Shown here one piece after another: positions 1 to 8,574 of a stretch of 64,000 bases of DNA. This stretch comes from Variovorax sp. OK212 (GTDB taxonomy: Bacteria > Pseudomonadota > Gammaproteobacteria > Burkholderiales > Burkholderiaceae_C), in NCBI RefSeq assembly GCF_900112425.1, contig NZ_FOLP01000028.1, positions 1 through 64,000 on the forward strand, given 5' to 3'. Within the stretch, counting starts at the first letter, position 1; every line of letters starts with the position of its first letter. The translations under genes and the position numbers were made by a program. The notes beneath the pieces are model-generated. The model saw only the letters and a program-made list of their open reading frames with translations, was not told where the DNA came from and ran no database searches.

Positions 1-720
1 ATCCACATGGGCATCACCGCCGAGAACGTGGCCGCGCGCTACGGCATCACGCGCGAGCAGATGGACGAACTGGCCGTGACCAGCCAGCAGCGCGCAGCGG
101 CCGCCATTGCCGCGGGCCGCTTCAAGGAGCAGATCGTTGCGGTCGAGGTGAAGACGCGCAAGGGCGTCGTGCTGTTCGACACCGACGAGCACGTGCGCGC
201 CGACACCACCGCCGAGACGCTCGGCAAGATGAAGCCCGCGTTCAAGAAGGACGGCCTCGTGACCGCCGGCAACGCCTCGGGCATCAACGACGGTGCTGCC
301 GCCGTGGTGCTGGCCAGTGGCGAGAGCGTGAAGGCCCGCGGCCTGAAGCCGCTGGCGCGCCTGGTGGGCTACGCGCATGCCGGTGTCGAGCCCGCGTACA
401 TGGGCATCGGCCCCGTGCCCGCCACGCGCAAGGTGCTGGAGCGCACCGGCCTGAAGGTTGCCGACTTCGACGTGATCGAGTCGAACGAAGCCTTCGCGGC
501 GCAGGCCTGCGCGGTCATCAAGGAGCTGGGCTTCGACCCGGCCAAGGTGAACCCCAACGGCTCGGGCATTTCGCTGGGCCATCCGGTGGGTGCGACGGGC
601 GCGATCATCACCACCAAGGCGATTGCCGAACTGCACCGCACCGGCGGCCGCTACGCGCTGGTGACGATGTGCATCGGCGGCGGCCAGGGCATTGCCGCCG
701 TCTTCGAGCGCTGGTTCTGA
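1..720 (+). CDS. Acetyl-CoA acetyltransferase (thiolase), C-terminal part
   Basis: The reading frame is open from the first base, so the gene begins before the window. About 239 residues are visible of a family that is usually near 390. The visible part has the second-half thiolase landmarks: NEAFAAQ near residue 160, GHPVGATGA near 195 and CIGGGQG near the end, carrying the catalytic His and the second Cys. The first nucleophilic Cys lies outside the window. The enzyme condenses two acetyl-CoA or thiolyses a 3-ketoacyl-CoA in the cytoplasm. It ends 2 nt before the convergent porin gene. Which direction it runs in vivo cannot be told from this fragment. Confidence 0.93.
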   Translation: MHMGITAENVAARYGITREQMDELAVTSQQRAAAAIAAGRFKEQIVAVEVKTRKGVVLFDTDEHVRADTTAETLGKMKPAFKKDGLVTAGNASGINDGAAAVVLASGESVKARGLKPLARLVGYAHAGVEPAYMGIGPVPATRKVLERTGLKVADFDVIESNEAFAAQACAVIKELGFDPAKVNPNGSGISLGHPVGATGAIITTKAIAELHRTGGRYALVTMCIGGGQGIAAVFERWF

Positions 721-722
721 GC

Positions 723-1967
723 CTAGAAAGCGTGTCGGATGCCGAAGTCGTAGCCCACGGCACTCTTCGGCTCGAACCCGCCGGTGGTGATGTAGCTCGG
801 CTGCGGAAAGATCGAAGGCAGGCTCAGCACCAGCGGCGTCACGCCCATCACGGTCGGGTTGCTGTGCGCGTCGCGCATGCGCATGCGCGCCACCGACGCG
901 TAGAGCGCCGTGCGCTTCGACAGGTTGTGCACGTAGCTCAGCGCAATCTTGCTGGTGCTCGCATCGGAGTTGGGCGCATTGGAGCCGCTGTCGAACTTCA
1001 CGTTGGCGTACGACACGCGAATGAGGCCGACGCCGACCGGCACGGTGACGCCGACCAGGGCCGCGTTGTACCTGTCGCTCACGCGCAGGTTCAGCGCGCC
1101 CGGCAGGCGCTGCATGTCGTCCTTCACGCGCGAGAGTTCGCCGAAGAGCTTGGCCGGTCCGAAGTTGTAGGACGCGCCGAGGTTGATCGTCTTGATCACT
1201 TCCTTGTACGTCGCCGTGTCGGCCACGGTGCTTTCGCCGTAGGCCAGCGCCACGTCGAACGCGCCGTTGGCCCACCCGCCGCGCGTGCCCAGGTAGCGCC
1301 CGCGCTGCCCGGTGGTCGCCGCGGCCGTGGGGCCGAGGCCCTTGGTGTTCTCGGGCAAGGCGTACTGCAGCTGGCCGTAGAAACCGCCGAGGTCCGGCGG
1401 CAGGAAGTAGCCGATCGAGTTGCTGGTGCGCAGGTAGCTGTCGGTGCCCGCGGAAAGCCCGCCGTTCAACAGCCCGCCCGTGGCCAGCGCGCGCGAGGCG
1501 GCGATGTTGCTGTTCACGACGGCGATGAGGTTGGTGCCCACGCCGTTGACCGTCATCGGGTCGAACACCGCGTCGTTCCAGAACGAGGCCGTGTAGTCGC
1601 GGCCCAGGCGCACTTCGCCGAAGGGGCCGCTCAGGCTCAGCGTGGAGCGGCGCCCGAAATTGGTCACGCCGCCGCCCGTGTCGTTGCTCAGCGGTGCCTC
1701 AAGCCAGAAGCTCGCGGCCAGGCCGCCGCCCAGGTCCTCGGTGCCGCGAAAGCCCAGGCGGCTCGAGCTCAGGCCGGAAGGCGAAAGCACGGTCTGGCTC
1801 TGCGTCACGGTGCGCGCCCCAAGGCTGTTCGCGGCGCCGTAGGTCGCGCTCTTGGTCGCGTAGTGGCTGACGCCCGCGTCCATGACGCCGAACACCGTGA
1901 TGGACGACTGCGCGCCCGCACTGGCGGCGCAAGCCGAACCCGCAAGAAGAATGAATTTTTTTAGCAT
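723..1967 (-). CDS. Gram-negative trimeric porin (OmpC/Omp32-like)
   Basis: A 414-residue outer-membrane protein. It starts with a signal peptide (MLKKF, hydrophobic stretch, AxA-type cleavage before QSSITVFG). The mature start SSITVFGVMDAGV is the usual first beta strand of betaproteobacterial porins. The PEFG-like constriction-loop region, alternating strands and a C-terminal Phe (GIRHAF), needed for outer-membrane assembly, are all present. Length is typical (350-420). It should form a 16-stranded trimeric general or anion-selective channel for small solutes. It is transcribed alone, convergent with the thiolase. Confidence 0.93.
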   Translation of the reverse strand: MLKKFILLAGSACAASAGAQSSITVFGVMDAGVSHYATKSATYGAANSLGARTVTQSQTVLSPSGLSSSRLGFRGTEDLGGGLAASFWLEAPLSNDTGGGVTNFGRRSTLSLSGPFGEVRLGRDYTASFWNDAVFDPMTVNGVGTNLIAVVNSNIAASRALATGGLLNGGLSAGTDSYLRTSNSIGYFLPPDLGGFYGQLQYALPENTKGLGPTAAATTGQRGRYLGTRGGWANGAFDVALAYGESTVADTATYKEVIKTINLGASYNFGPAKLFGELSRVKDDMQRLPGALNLRVSDRYNAALVGVTVPVGVGLIRVSYANVKFDSGSNAPNSDASTSKIALSYVHNLSKRTALYASVARMRMRDAHSNPTVMGVTPLVLSLPSIFPQPSYITTGGFEPKSAVGYDFGIRHAF

Positions 1968-2010
1968 GCCCGGTGTCTCCGATGGCTAGTTGTGAAAACC
2001 CTTGAGCGGC

Positions 2011-2598
2011 TCAGCTGAGCTCGCGAATCAGTTCTTCGGCGCGCGGCCATTCACCGAAACCCGAGTTCGGGTTCAGGTGGCCGACGGCGCCGAGCTCGAC
2101 CAGGCGGCTGCCCCAGCACCGCGCCAGCTCGCGCGCGCGATCGAGGCGGGTGAGCGGGTCGTTGCTGCTGGCCGCGACGATGCTGGGGAACGGCAGCACG
2201 GCACGTGGAAGCGGCAGCCAGCCGTTGCTGTCGAGCACGTCGACGGTGGGGTAGCCCGCGGGCATCGGTGTCTCGAGGTCCGCGGGCGCGGCGAGCAGCG
2301 CACCGCGGATGTCGAGCGTGTTGCGTGTGCCGAACGTGTATCGCGTGTATCGGCTCATGGCCCAGTGCGCGACCATCATCGCGCCCGCGCTGTGCGCGAC
2401 GATGACGACGGGCCCCCCGATGTCCTGCAGCGCACGGTCGATGGCGTCGACGCGCGCGGCGCAGCTCAGCTTGTCGTGTTCGAGCGGCGGCACGCTGTGT
2501 ACCTTGGGCAGCTTCGCCGCGAGCAGCGTCTGCCAGTGATCGGCCACGTGGTCGCGCAGGCCGGGAACGATGAGAACGGTGGGGGTCGTGCTGTTCAT
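2011..2598 (-). CDS. RBBP9/YdeN-family alpha/beta hydrolase
   Basis: A 195-residue small serine hydrolase. The start at 2598 (MNSTTPTVLIVPG) was chosen over an upstream in-frame Met because the family begins directly with the first beta strand VLIVPG. LRDHVADHW follows as in YdeN/RBBP9. The nucleophile motif is AHSAG (residues ~75-80). The C-terminal His is in GHLNPNSGFGEWP, the diagnostic end of this family. The substrate is unknown; family members are small esterases or peptidase-like hydrolases. It is divergent from the AraC gene with 94 nt between starts, so the AraC protein may control it. Confidence 0.85.
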   Translation of the reverse strand: MNSTTPTVLIVPGLRDHVADHWQTLLAAKLPKVHSVPPLEHDKLSCAARVDAIDRALQDIGGPVVIVAHSAGAMMVAHWAMSRYTRYTFGTRNTLDIRGALLAAPADLETPMPAGYPTVDVLDSNGWLPLPRAVLPFPSIVAASSNDPLTRLDRARELARCWGSRLVELGAVGHLNPNSGFGEWPRAEELIRELS

Positions 2599-2692
2599 GG
2601 TGCCGCGGATTCTGTTCGGGACCGTGTTCTCCCGATTGACTTTGCGTGCCACGCACTTACCCTTCGATGCCACCCCGCAGCCCAGGCTTTCG

Positions 2693-3775
2693 ATGTCCTC
2701 CTTGGTACGTGCCGCCAGTCTCACCAACTACAGCGAAGTTGCCCGCGCGAGCGGGCTCGACCCGGTGCGCATGCTGCTCGATGCGGGCCTGAGCCCGAGC
2801 GTCCTGCGCGAGCCCGACCTCATGATTCCGGTGGAGAGCGTCGCGCTGCTGCTGCAGACATCGGCCACGCAGTCGGGCAACGAGAGCTTCGGGCTGTGCA
2901 TGGCCGAGCAGCGGTTGCTGTCCAACCTCGGCACGGTCGGCATGCTGATTCGCGACCAGCCGACCCTGCGCGATTCGCTCAACGTGCTGATGCGCTACCA
3001 GACGCTGCTCAACGGCTCGTTGTCGCTGATGATCGAAGAGTTCGACGACGTGGTGGTGATCCGCGAAGAGCTCAGGCCGGGCAGCGCGCAGCTGTCGACG
3101 CGGCAACGCATCGAGCTGGCGCTGGGCGTGATGCTGCGGCTCATGCGCCAGTTTCTCGGCGCCGAGTGGCAACCCAAGCGCGTGTGCCTGGCACATGCCG
3201 CGCCGCGCGACCTGGGCGCGCACCGCCGTCTCATGGGCCGCACCATCGAGTTCGAGCACGACTTCAATTGCATCGTCTGCGCCCCGCGCGACCTCGACGC
3301 GCGCAACCCGTGGGCCGACCCCGCCATGGCGCGCTATGCGCAGCAGATGCTCGACGCATCGGCCCGCACACCGGGCGCCGCGGTGCTCGACGACGTGCGC
3401 CGGGCCGTGCTGCTGTTGCTGCCGAGCGGGCGTTGCACCATCAAGCAGGTGGCGCAGTACCTTGGCGTGGTGTGCCGCACCGTGCAGCGCCGGCTGGCCG
3501 AGCACGGGCAGACCTTCTCGTCGATGGTCAACGACATCCGCAAGGAACTGGCGAGGCGCCATGTGCTGGAGGGCGACCGCCCGCTGGCCGAGGTGGCGAG
3601 CCTGCTGGGCTTCTCCGCGCCCAGCGGCCTGTCGCGCTGGTTCCACCATGAGTTCGGCTGCAGCGCCAAGCACAGCCGCGCCGAGCGCCGAAGGGCCGAT
3701 GCCACAGCCGAGCACCGCGAGGCCGATATGCGACCCGAGCACGGCAAGGCCGGTGTCGCATCCGCGCGGAAATGA
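2693..3775 (+). CDS. AraC-family transcriptional regulator (arabinose-binding-like sensor domain)
   Basis: A 360-residue regulator. The start MSSLVRAASL is preferred to an upstream in-frame Met because the sensor domain of this family starts there. Residues ~20-205 match the PF12625-type ligand domain found in OruR-like AraC proteins (MLLDAGLSPSVL, NESFGLCMAEQ). Residues ~250-340 are the double helix-turn-helix (CTIKQVAQYLGVVCRTVQRRL, then VASLLGFSAPSGLSRWF). The C-terminal ~30 residues after the HTH are a charged, imperfectly repeated tail. It is divergent from a hydrolase and stops 4 nt before the LuxR-type regulator, so the two regulators are probably co-expressed. The ligand is unknown. 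Confidence 0.9.
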   Translation: MSSLVRAASLTNYSEVARASGLDPVRMLLDAGLSPSVLREPDLMIPVESVALLLQTSATQSGNESFGLCMAEQRLLSNLGTVGMLIRDQPTLRDSLNVLMRYQTLLNGSLSLMIEEFDDVVVIREELRPGSAQLSTRQRIELALGVMLRLMRQFLGAEWQPKRVCLAHAAPRDLGAHRRLMGRTIEFEHDFNCIVCAPRDLDARNPWADPAMARYAQQMLDASARTPGAAVLDDVRRAVLLLLPSGRCTIKQVAQYLGVVCRTVQRRLAEHGQTFSSMVNDIRKELARRHVLEGDRPLAEVASLLGFSAPSGLSRWFHHEFGCSAKHSRAERRRADATAEHREADMRPEHGKAGVASARK

Positions 3776-3779
3776 CGCG

Positions 3780-6479
3780 TTGATTCCGCAAGACCTGGTC
3801 CTCAAGGTGACGCCGCCGCGCGTGCAGCGCCACGTCGTCGCGCGCGGCCGGCTGTCGTCGGCCGCCGATGCGCTGCGCGATGCCGCCGCGCTGATGGTGC
3901 GCGCGCCCGCCGGCACGGGAAAGACCTCGCTGCTGGCGCAGTGGCGCCTGGAGCAGCTGGGGCTGGGCGTGCCGGTCGCATGGGTGAGCGCGCAGGCCGT
4001 CGACGACCCGGACCGGCTCGCGCAGAGCCTGGCCCTGTCGCTGCGCATTGCGATGGCGCGGCCCGCCTTCGGGCGCAGCGTGCTGGAGGACGACAGGCCC
4101 GGCAACCTCGCGGGCATGACGGCGCTGCTGGCCGAGCTGGCGCAGTCCGCCGCGAACGTGGTGCTGGTCGTCGACGAGGTCGACCGGCTGCCCGCCGCCT
4201 CGCGCGCCGCACTGGCCTACCTGCTGCGCAACGCACCGCTCAACGTGCGCGTCTTCATGGCGGCGCGGCCCGACGGGCAGCTCGACATCGACGACCTCAT
4301 TGCTTATGGCCAGTGCGTGGAGATCGGCGCGGCGCAGCTCGGGTTCAGCCTCGAGGAGACCTTGCAGCTGGTGCAGGCGCGGTTCGGCGCGCGCGTCGGC
4401 CGCGACACCGCCGCACGGCTGCATGCGCTCACCGAAGGCTGGCCGCTGGGCCTGCAGCTGGCGATGAGCATCGTGGGGCGCGGCGCCGACACGGGCGCCG
4501 ACATGAACACCGCCATTGCCGGGCTCGGTGCGGCGGGCGGCGCACTCCAGGGGGAACTCGTGGGCCTGCTGCTGGCCGACATGGAGGCGGCAGACCGCGA
4601 CTTTCTCGTGCGCGTGTCGGTGCTGGAGCTGCTGCATCCCGCGCTGTGCCGCGCGATGGCCGGCGTCGACGACGCGCCCGCGCGGCTCACGCGGCTCGCC
4701 AGCGACACCCCGGTCTTTGCCGCGACGGAGGGCGGTGACTGGCTGCGCATGCACGCGCTGGTGCGCGACGCGTTGCGCCGGCGCTTTGCCGGCCTGGACG
4801 AGGCGCAACAGGTCCGCGTGCATGCCGACGCGGCGCAATGGCTGGCCGCGCACGACCTGCTCGACGAAGCCGCACGCCATGCGCTGAGCGCGGGCCAGCA
4901 CCAGCAGGCCTATGCGCTGGCCGAACGCAGCCTCTACGAATCGCTCATGCGCCATGGCCGGCTGGGCGCGGTGCTCGAATGGCTCGCGCAGCTGCCGGCC
5001 GAAGAACTCGACCAGCGCCCGCGCCTGCTGCTGGCGGTCGCGTGGACGCTGGCCTCCAGCGAGCGGCACGAAGAGGCCGCGCGCTTCGTCGCGCGCATCC
5101 TCGCGCAACCCGGGGCGAGCGATGCGCTGCGCTGCGAATGCGCGCTGATCCTCGGCGGCGCGGCCGTGTTCGCGGACGATCCCGACCGCTTCGTTGCGTT
5201 GCATGCGCCGTGGACCGGCGCGGTGCCGTTGACCGACCCGTTGCTGCTGCAGTCGCATGCCAACCGCATGGCGTACTGCGCGCTGCTCGAGGGCGAGCCC
5301 GCGCTGGCGCGCTTGCGGGAGCAGCAGGCCGCGCGCGGCCATGCCGGCCATGCCGGCCATGCAGGCCATGCAGGCCATGCAGGCGGTGTCGACCATGGCA
5401 CCGACTACATCCGGCGCTGGAGCGAACTGGTCGTCGGGCTGAGCTATGTGTGGGAGGGCCAGGCCCTGCTGGCCGAGCCCTGCCTGCGCAGCGCCGTGGC
5501 CAGTGCCGAAGCGCAGCTGGGCCGGCGCCACCGCTTCAGCTGCAACCTGGCCGCGTTGCTGGCGGCGACGGCATGGGCGCGCGACCTCCCGGCCGATGCT
5601 TCGGCCCTGCTGGCGGACCGGCTCGACGTGCTGGAACACAGCGGGCTGCCGGAGTCGCTCATGCAGGCCTACCTCACCGCGTCGCGCATGGCGGTGGCTG
5701 AGGGTGCCGAGCATCGCGCGCTGGAGCTGCTTGCCGCGCTGGACGCAGCGGGGGCCGCACGCCGGTTGCCGCGCCTGCGCATCGCGAGCTGCGTCGAGCA
5801 GGTGCGCGTGCATGCGAGGCGCCATCGCGCACAGACCTGCCGCGAGCTGTGCGACCGCATCGACGCGCACCTGGCCGACCCGGCCGTGCCGCAAGGCCCG
5901 CTGTGGCGCCACAGCGCTGGCATGCTGCGCGACGTGGCGCAGGCGTACGAGGCCATTGCCGCTCGCGAATGGCAAGGCGCGCTCGCGCCGCTGGAGCGTG
6001 CCGACGAAGCGGCGCGCGCACTGCGCCAGGGCGGCCTGCACATCGAACTGCTGGGGCTGCGCGCGCTGGCGCTGGAGCGCTGCGGGCAGCCGTCGGTCGC
6101 GCTGGTCCGCGAGGCGATCGACCTGGCGCGCGCGCTTGGGCTGCAGCGCGTGTTCGCCGATGCGCATCCCGAGCTGGCCGCATGGGTCGACACCCTTGCG
6201 GCCGGCGGCGACAAGCCTGCCGCCGCGGCACCGGCTGCCGTGCCCATGCACCCGGCGCCGCCCCCCGCCACCAGCGCCGTGCTCACGCCCAAGGAGCGCG
6301 AGGTGCTCGCGCTGCTGGCCCGCAACCTGTCGAACAAGGAGATCGGGCGCGCCATGCAGGCCGGCGAGACCACGATCAAGTGGCACGTGAAGAACCTGTT
6401 CGCCAAGCTGGACGCGGGCACGCGCGCGCAGGTGGTGCAGCGCGCGCGCATCCTGGGGCTGCTGGGCGGTCAACACTGA
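3780..6479 (+). CDS. MalT-type (LAL) LuxR-family transcriptional regulator
   Basis: The protein is about 899 residues, the usual MalT size. The start taken is TTG at 3780, with GGAA 8 nt before it and 4 nt after the AraC stop. An ATG at 3699 is also in frame but would add 27 non-family residues overlapping the AraC gene. The P-loop PAGTGKT lies at ~43-49 and a Walker B-like VVLVVDEVDRL follows. Then comes the STAND ATPase region, a TPR-like helical region, and a LuxR HTH at ~838-897 (LTPKEREVLALLARNLSNKEI). Members sense a ligand and activate transcription when ATP-bound. A His-Ala-Gly repeat sits in the TPR-like part. The target is unknown; the downstream dioxygenase genes are a possibility. 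Confidence 0.88.
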   Translation: MIPQDLVLKVTPPRVQRHVVARGRLSSAADALRDAAALMVRAPAGTGKTSLLAQWRLEQLGLGVPVAWVSAQAVDDPDRLAQSLALSLRIAMARPAFGRSVLEDDRPGNLAGMTALLAELAQSAANVVLVVDEVDRLPAASRAALAYLLRNAPLNVRVFMAARPDGQLDIDDLIAYGQCVEIGAAQLGFSLEETLQLVQARFGARVGRDTAARLHALTEGWPLGLQLAMSIVGRGADTGADMNTAIAGLGAAGGALQGELVGLLLADMEAADRDFLVRVSVLELLHPALCRAMAGVDDAPARLTRLASDTPVFAATEGGDWLRMHALVRDALRRRFAGLDEAQQVRVHADAAQWLAAHDLLDEAARHALSAGQHQQAYALAERSLYESLMRHGRLGAVLEWLAQLPAEELDQRPRLLLAVAWTLASSERHEEAARFVARILAQPGASDALRCECALILGGAAVFADDPDRFVALHAPWTGAVPLTDPLLLQSHANRMAYCALLEGEPALARLREQQAARGHAGHAGHAGHAGHAGGVDHGTDYIRRWSELVVGLSYVWEGQALLAEPCLRSAVASAEAQLGRRHRFSCNLAALLAATAWARDLPADASALLADRLDVLEHSGLPESLMQAYLTASRMAVAEGAEHRALELLAALDAAGAARRLPRLRIASCVEQVRVHARRHRAQTCRELCDRIDAHLADPAVPQGPLWRHSAGMLRDVAQAYEAIAAREWQGALAPLERADEAARALRQGGLHIELLGLRALALERCGQPSVALVREAIDLARALGLQRVFADAHPELAAWVDTLAAGGDKPAAAAPAAVPMHPAPPPATSAVLTPKEREVLALLARNLSNKEIGRAMQAGETTIKWHVKNLFAKLDAGTRAQVVQRARILGLLGGQH
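5337..5381 (+). repeat. Five 9-bp tandem units inside the LuxR-type gene
   Basis: The unit GGCCATGCC or GGCCATGCA occurs five times in a row and encodes repeated Gly-His-Ala. The reading frame is kept whatever the copy number, so length changes would only lengthen or shorten a His/Gly/Ala linker. Confidence 0.9.
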
Positions 6480-6484
6480 GCGAG

Positions 6485-6507
6485 GCCCCCTCCCGCAAGG
6501 AGGGGGC
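6485..6507 (+). terminator. GC-rich stem-loop after the LuxR-type gene
   Basis: GCCCCCTCC (6485-6493) pairs perfectly with GGAGGGGGC (6499-6507) around a 5-nt loop, starting 5 nt after the stop codon. No run of T follows, so it may stop transcription poorly or simply protect the 3' end. More G-runs follow it. Confidence 0.45.
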
Positions 6508-6530
6508 GGGGAAGGGGGGGGCGGCCTATT

Positions 6531-6549
6531 CTTTGTCCAGGAGACAAAG
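6531..6549 (+). promoter_or_regulatory. Hairpin presenting the ribosome-binding site of the dioxygenase gene
   Basis: CTTTGTC (6531-6537) pairs perfectly with GACAAAG (6543-6549). The loop and first base of the 3' arm hold AGGAG (6539-6543), the ribosome-binding site of the ATG at 6552. A regulatory role is inferred. Confidence 0.5.
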
Positions 6550-6551
6550 AC

Positions 6552-7460
6552 ATGATTTCGATGACGACCTCTTCGACAGCTTCTTCGGCAACTTCTTCGG
6601 TGGCGCATGGCATCGAGGTCCGCCCGACCACCTGCGCCATCGGCGCGGAACTGCGCAACGTGAGCCTCGCCGAGGCCTCGCGCGACGCCGGGCTGGCGGC
6701 GGAGATCCGCGCGCTGCTGGTGAAGCACCGGGTGCTGTTCTTCCGGCACCAGAACATCACGCGCGCCGAGCACGTCGCCTTCGCGCGCCACTTCGGCGAG
6801 CTCGAAGACCATCCGGTGATCGGCAGCGACCCCGCGCACCCGGGCCTGGTGCAGATCTACAAGTCGCCCGACAACCCGCCCGACCGCTACGAGAACGCGT
6901 GGCACACCGACGGCACCTGGCGCGAGGCGCCCGCCATGGGCTGCGTGCTGCGCTGCGTGGAGTGCCCGCCCGTGGGTGGCGACACCATGTGGGCCAACAT
7001 GGCGCTGGCCTACGAGCGGCTGCCGCAGCACATCAAGGACCGCATCGCGACGCTGCGTGCGCGGCACAGCATCGAGGCCAGCTTCGGCGCCGCCATGCCG
7101 ACGGAAAAGCGCCTCGCGCTGAAGGCGCAATACCCCGACGCCGAACACCCCGTGGTGCGCACGCATCCCGACACGGGCGAGAAGATCCTGTTCGTGAACG
7201 GCTTCACCACGCACTTCACCAACTTCCACACGCCGTCGAACGTACGCTGCGGGCAGGACAACAACCCCGGTGCGGCGATGCTGCTCGCGTACCTGGTCGG
7301 CCAGGCGCAGATTCCTGAATACCAGGTGCGCTGGCGCTGGCAGCCCGACGACGTGGTGATGTGGGACAACCGCGCCACGCAGCACTACGCGGTAATGGAC
7401 TACCCGCCCTGCCACCGCAAGATGGAGCGCGCCGGCATCGTCGGCGAGGCGACGTACTGA
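6552..7460 (+). CDS. TauD/TfdA-family Fe(II)/2-oxoglutarate dioxygenase
   Basis: A 302-residue protein. The metal-binding pair is His118-x-Asp120 in WHTDGTW. The distal His is in WDNRATQHYAVMDY near residue 280, and the 2-oxoglutarate-binding Arg is probably in CHRKMERAG. These are the full facial triad and co-substrate residues. Family enzymes hydroxylate sulfonates, aryloxy acids or other small acids while converting 2-oxoglutarate to succinate. The first ~18 residues are Ser/Thr-rich and unlikely to be structured; Met at codon 4 is an alternative start. It lies 48 nt before a BKACE gene and a transporter, suggesting one uptake-and-degradation unit for an unidentified organic acid. Confidence 0.9.
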   Translation: MISMTTSSTASSATSSVAHGIEVRPTTCAIGAELRNVSLAEASRDAGLAAEIRALLVKHRVLFFRHQNITRAEHVAFARHFGELEDHPVIGSDPAHPGLVQIYKSPDNPPDRYENAWHTDGTWREAPAMGCVLRCVECPPVGGDTMWANMALAYERLPQHIKDRIATLRARHSIEASFGAAMPTEKRLALKAQYPDAEHPVVRTHPDTGEKILFVNGFTTHFTNFHTPSNVRCGQDNNPGAAMLLAYLVGQAQIPEYQVRWRWQPDDVVMWDNRATQHYAVMDYPPCHRKMERAGIVGEATY

Positions 7461-7508
7461 GCGGCCCATCTTTTTTCCCTTCTTCACTTCTTCAACGAGG
7501 CCCACGCC

Positions 7509-8567
7509 ATGAATTTTCTCGACGGACACCTGTACCCCGAAAACCAGCAGCCGCTGATCATCACCGCCGCGCCCTATGCGCCGTCGTGGGTGCCTTCCGA
7601 CTTTCCGGAAGACATCCCGCTCACGATGGCGCAGCAGATCCAGAAGGCGGTCGACTGCTACAACGCCGGCGCCACCGTGCTGCACCTGCATGTGCGCGAA
7701 CTCGACGGCAAGGGCAGCAAGCGGCTGTCGAAGTTCAACGAACTCATTGCCGGCGTGCGCAAGGCCGTGCCCGAGATGATCATCCAGGTCGGCGGCTCGA
7801 TCAGCTTCGCGCCAGAGAGCGAAGGCGCGGCCGCCAAATGGCTCAGCGACGACACGCGCCACATGCTGGCCGAGCTGGAGCCGCAGCCCGACCAGGTCAC
7901 CGTGACCATCAACACCTCGCAGATGAACGTGGTCGAGCACTGGGAAGACGCGGACATCCGCGGCACGTCGATGGAAGACCCGGAGGTCTACAAGGCCTAC
8001 AAGGAAATGACCGTGCCGGCGCAGCCCGGCTGGGCCGAGGAACACATTCGCCGCCTCAACAAGGCCGGCATCCAGAGCGCGTTCCAGTGCTACAACATCA
8101 ACAGCTTCGAATCGGTCGAGCGGCTGATGCGCCGGGGCATCTACAAGGGCCCGCTGGTAATGAACTGGGTGGCCATCGGCGGCGGCATGGACGCGCCGAA
8201 CATCTACAGCTTCGCGAACTTCGTGCGCGCGGTGCCCGACGGCGCGGTGCTCACGGTGGAAAGCTCCATGCGCAACGTGCTGCCGGTGAACATGATGGGC
8301 ATCGCGATGGGCCTGCACGTGCGCTGCGGCATCGAGGACAACCTGTGGAACCAGTCGCGCAGCGCGAAGATGGGCACGGTCGCACAGGTCGAGCAGCTGG
8401 TGCGCATCTCGCGCGAGTTCGGCCGCCCCATCGCCACGGCGCAGCAGGCGCGCGAGATCTCCAAGATCGGCGTGTTCTACGAGACCACCGAGGAATCGCT
8501 GCTGGCCAACGGCTTCGCGGCCAACCGCAACGGCGGCCAGCAAGGCTACCTGCGCAAGGCGGCCTGA
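7509..8567 (+). CDS. BKACE (DUF849) beta-keto acid cleavage enzyme
   Basis: A 352-residue TIM-barrel protein. The zinc-binding HLHVRE motif at residues 59-64 identifies the 3-keto-5-aminohexanoate cleavage enzyme family. Members condense a beta-keto acid with acetyl-CoA and split it into acetoacetate and a new CoA ester. Substrate range is broad and cannot be read here. It differs from the second BKACE in this window by being ~40 residues longer, including an N-terminal extension (NFLDGHLYPENQQP). Good spacing from the dioxygenase (48 nt) and from the MFS gene (7 nt) supports co-transcription. Confidence 0.9.
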   Translation: MNFLDGHLYPENQQPLIITAAPYAPSWVPSDFPEDIPLTMAQQIQKAVDCYNAGATVLHLHVRELDGKGSKRLSKFNELIAGVRKAVPEMIIQVGGSISFAPESEGAAAKWLSDDTRHMLAELEPQPDQVTVTINTSQMNVVEHWEDADIRGTSMEDPEVYKAYKEMTVPAQPGWAEEHIRRLNKAGIQSAFQCYNINSFESVERLMRRGIYKGPLVMNWVAIGGGMDAPNIYSFANFVRAVPDGAVLTVESSMRNVLPVNMMGIAMGLHVRCGIEDNLWNQSRSAKMGTVAQVEQLVRISREFGRPIATAQQAREISKIGVFYETTEESLLANGFAANRNGGQQGYLRKAA

Positions 8568-8574
8568 GCCTGGC

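Noticed and set aside
5337..5381. CRISPR-like array
   Set aside because: Units are only 9 bp, contiguous without spacers, and in frame inside a gene.
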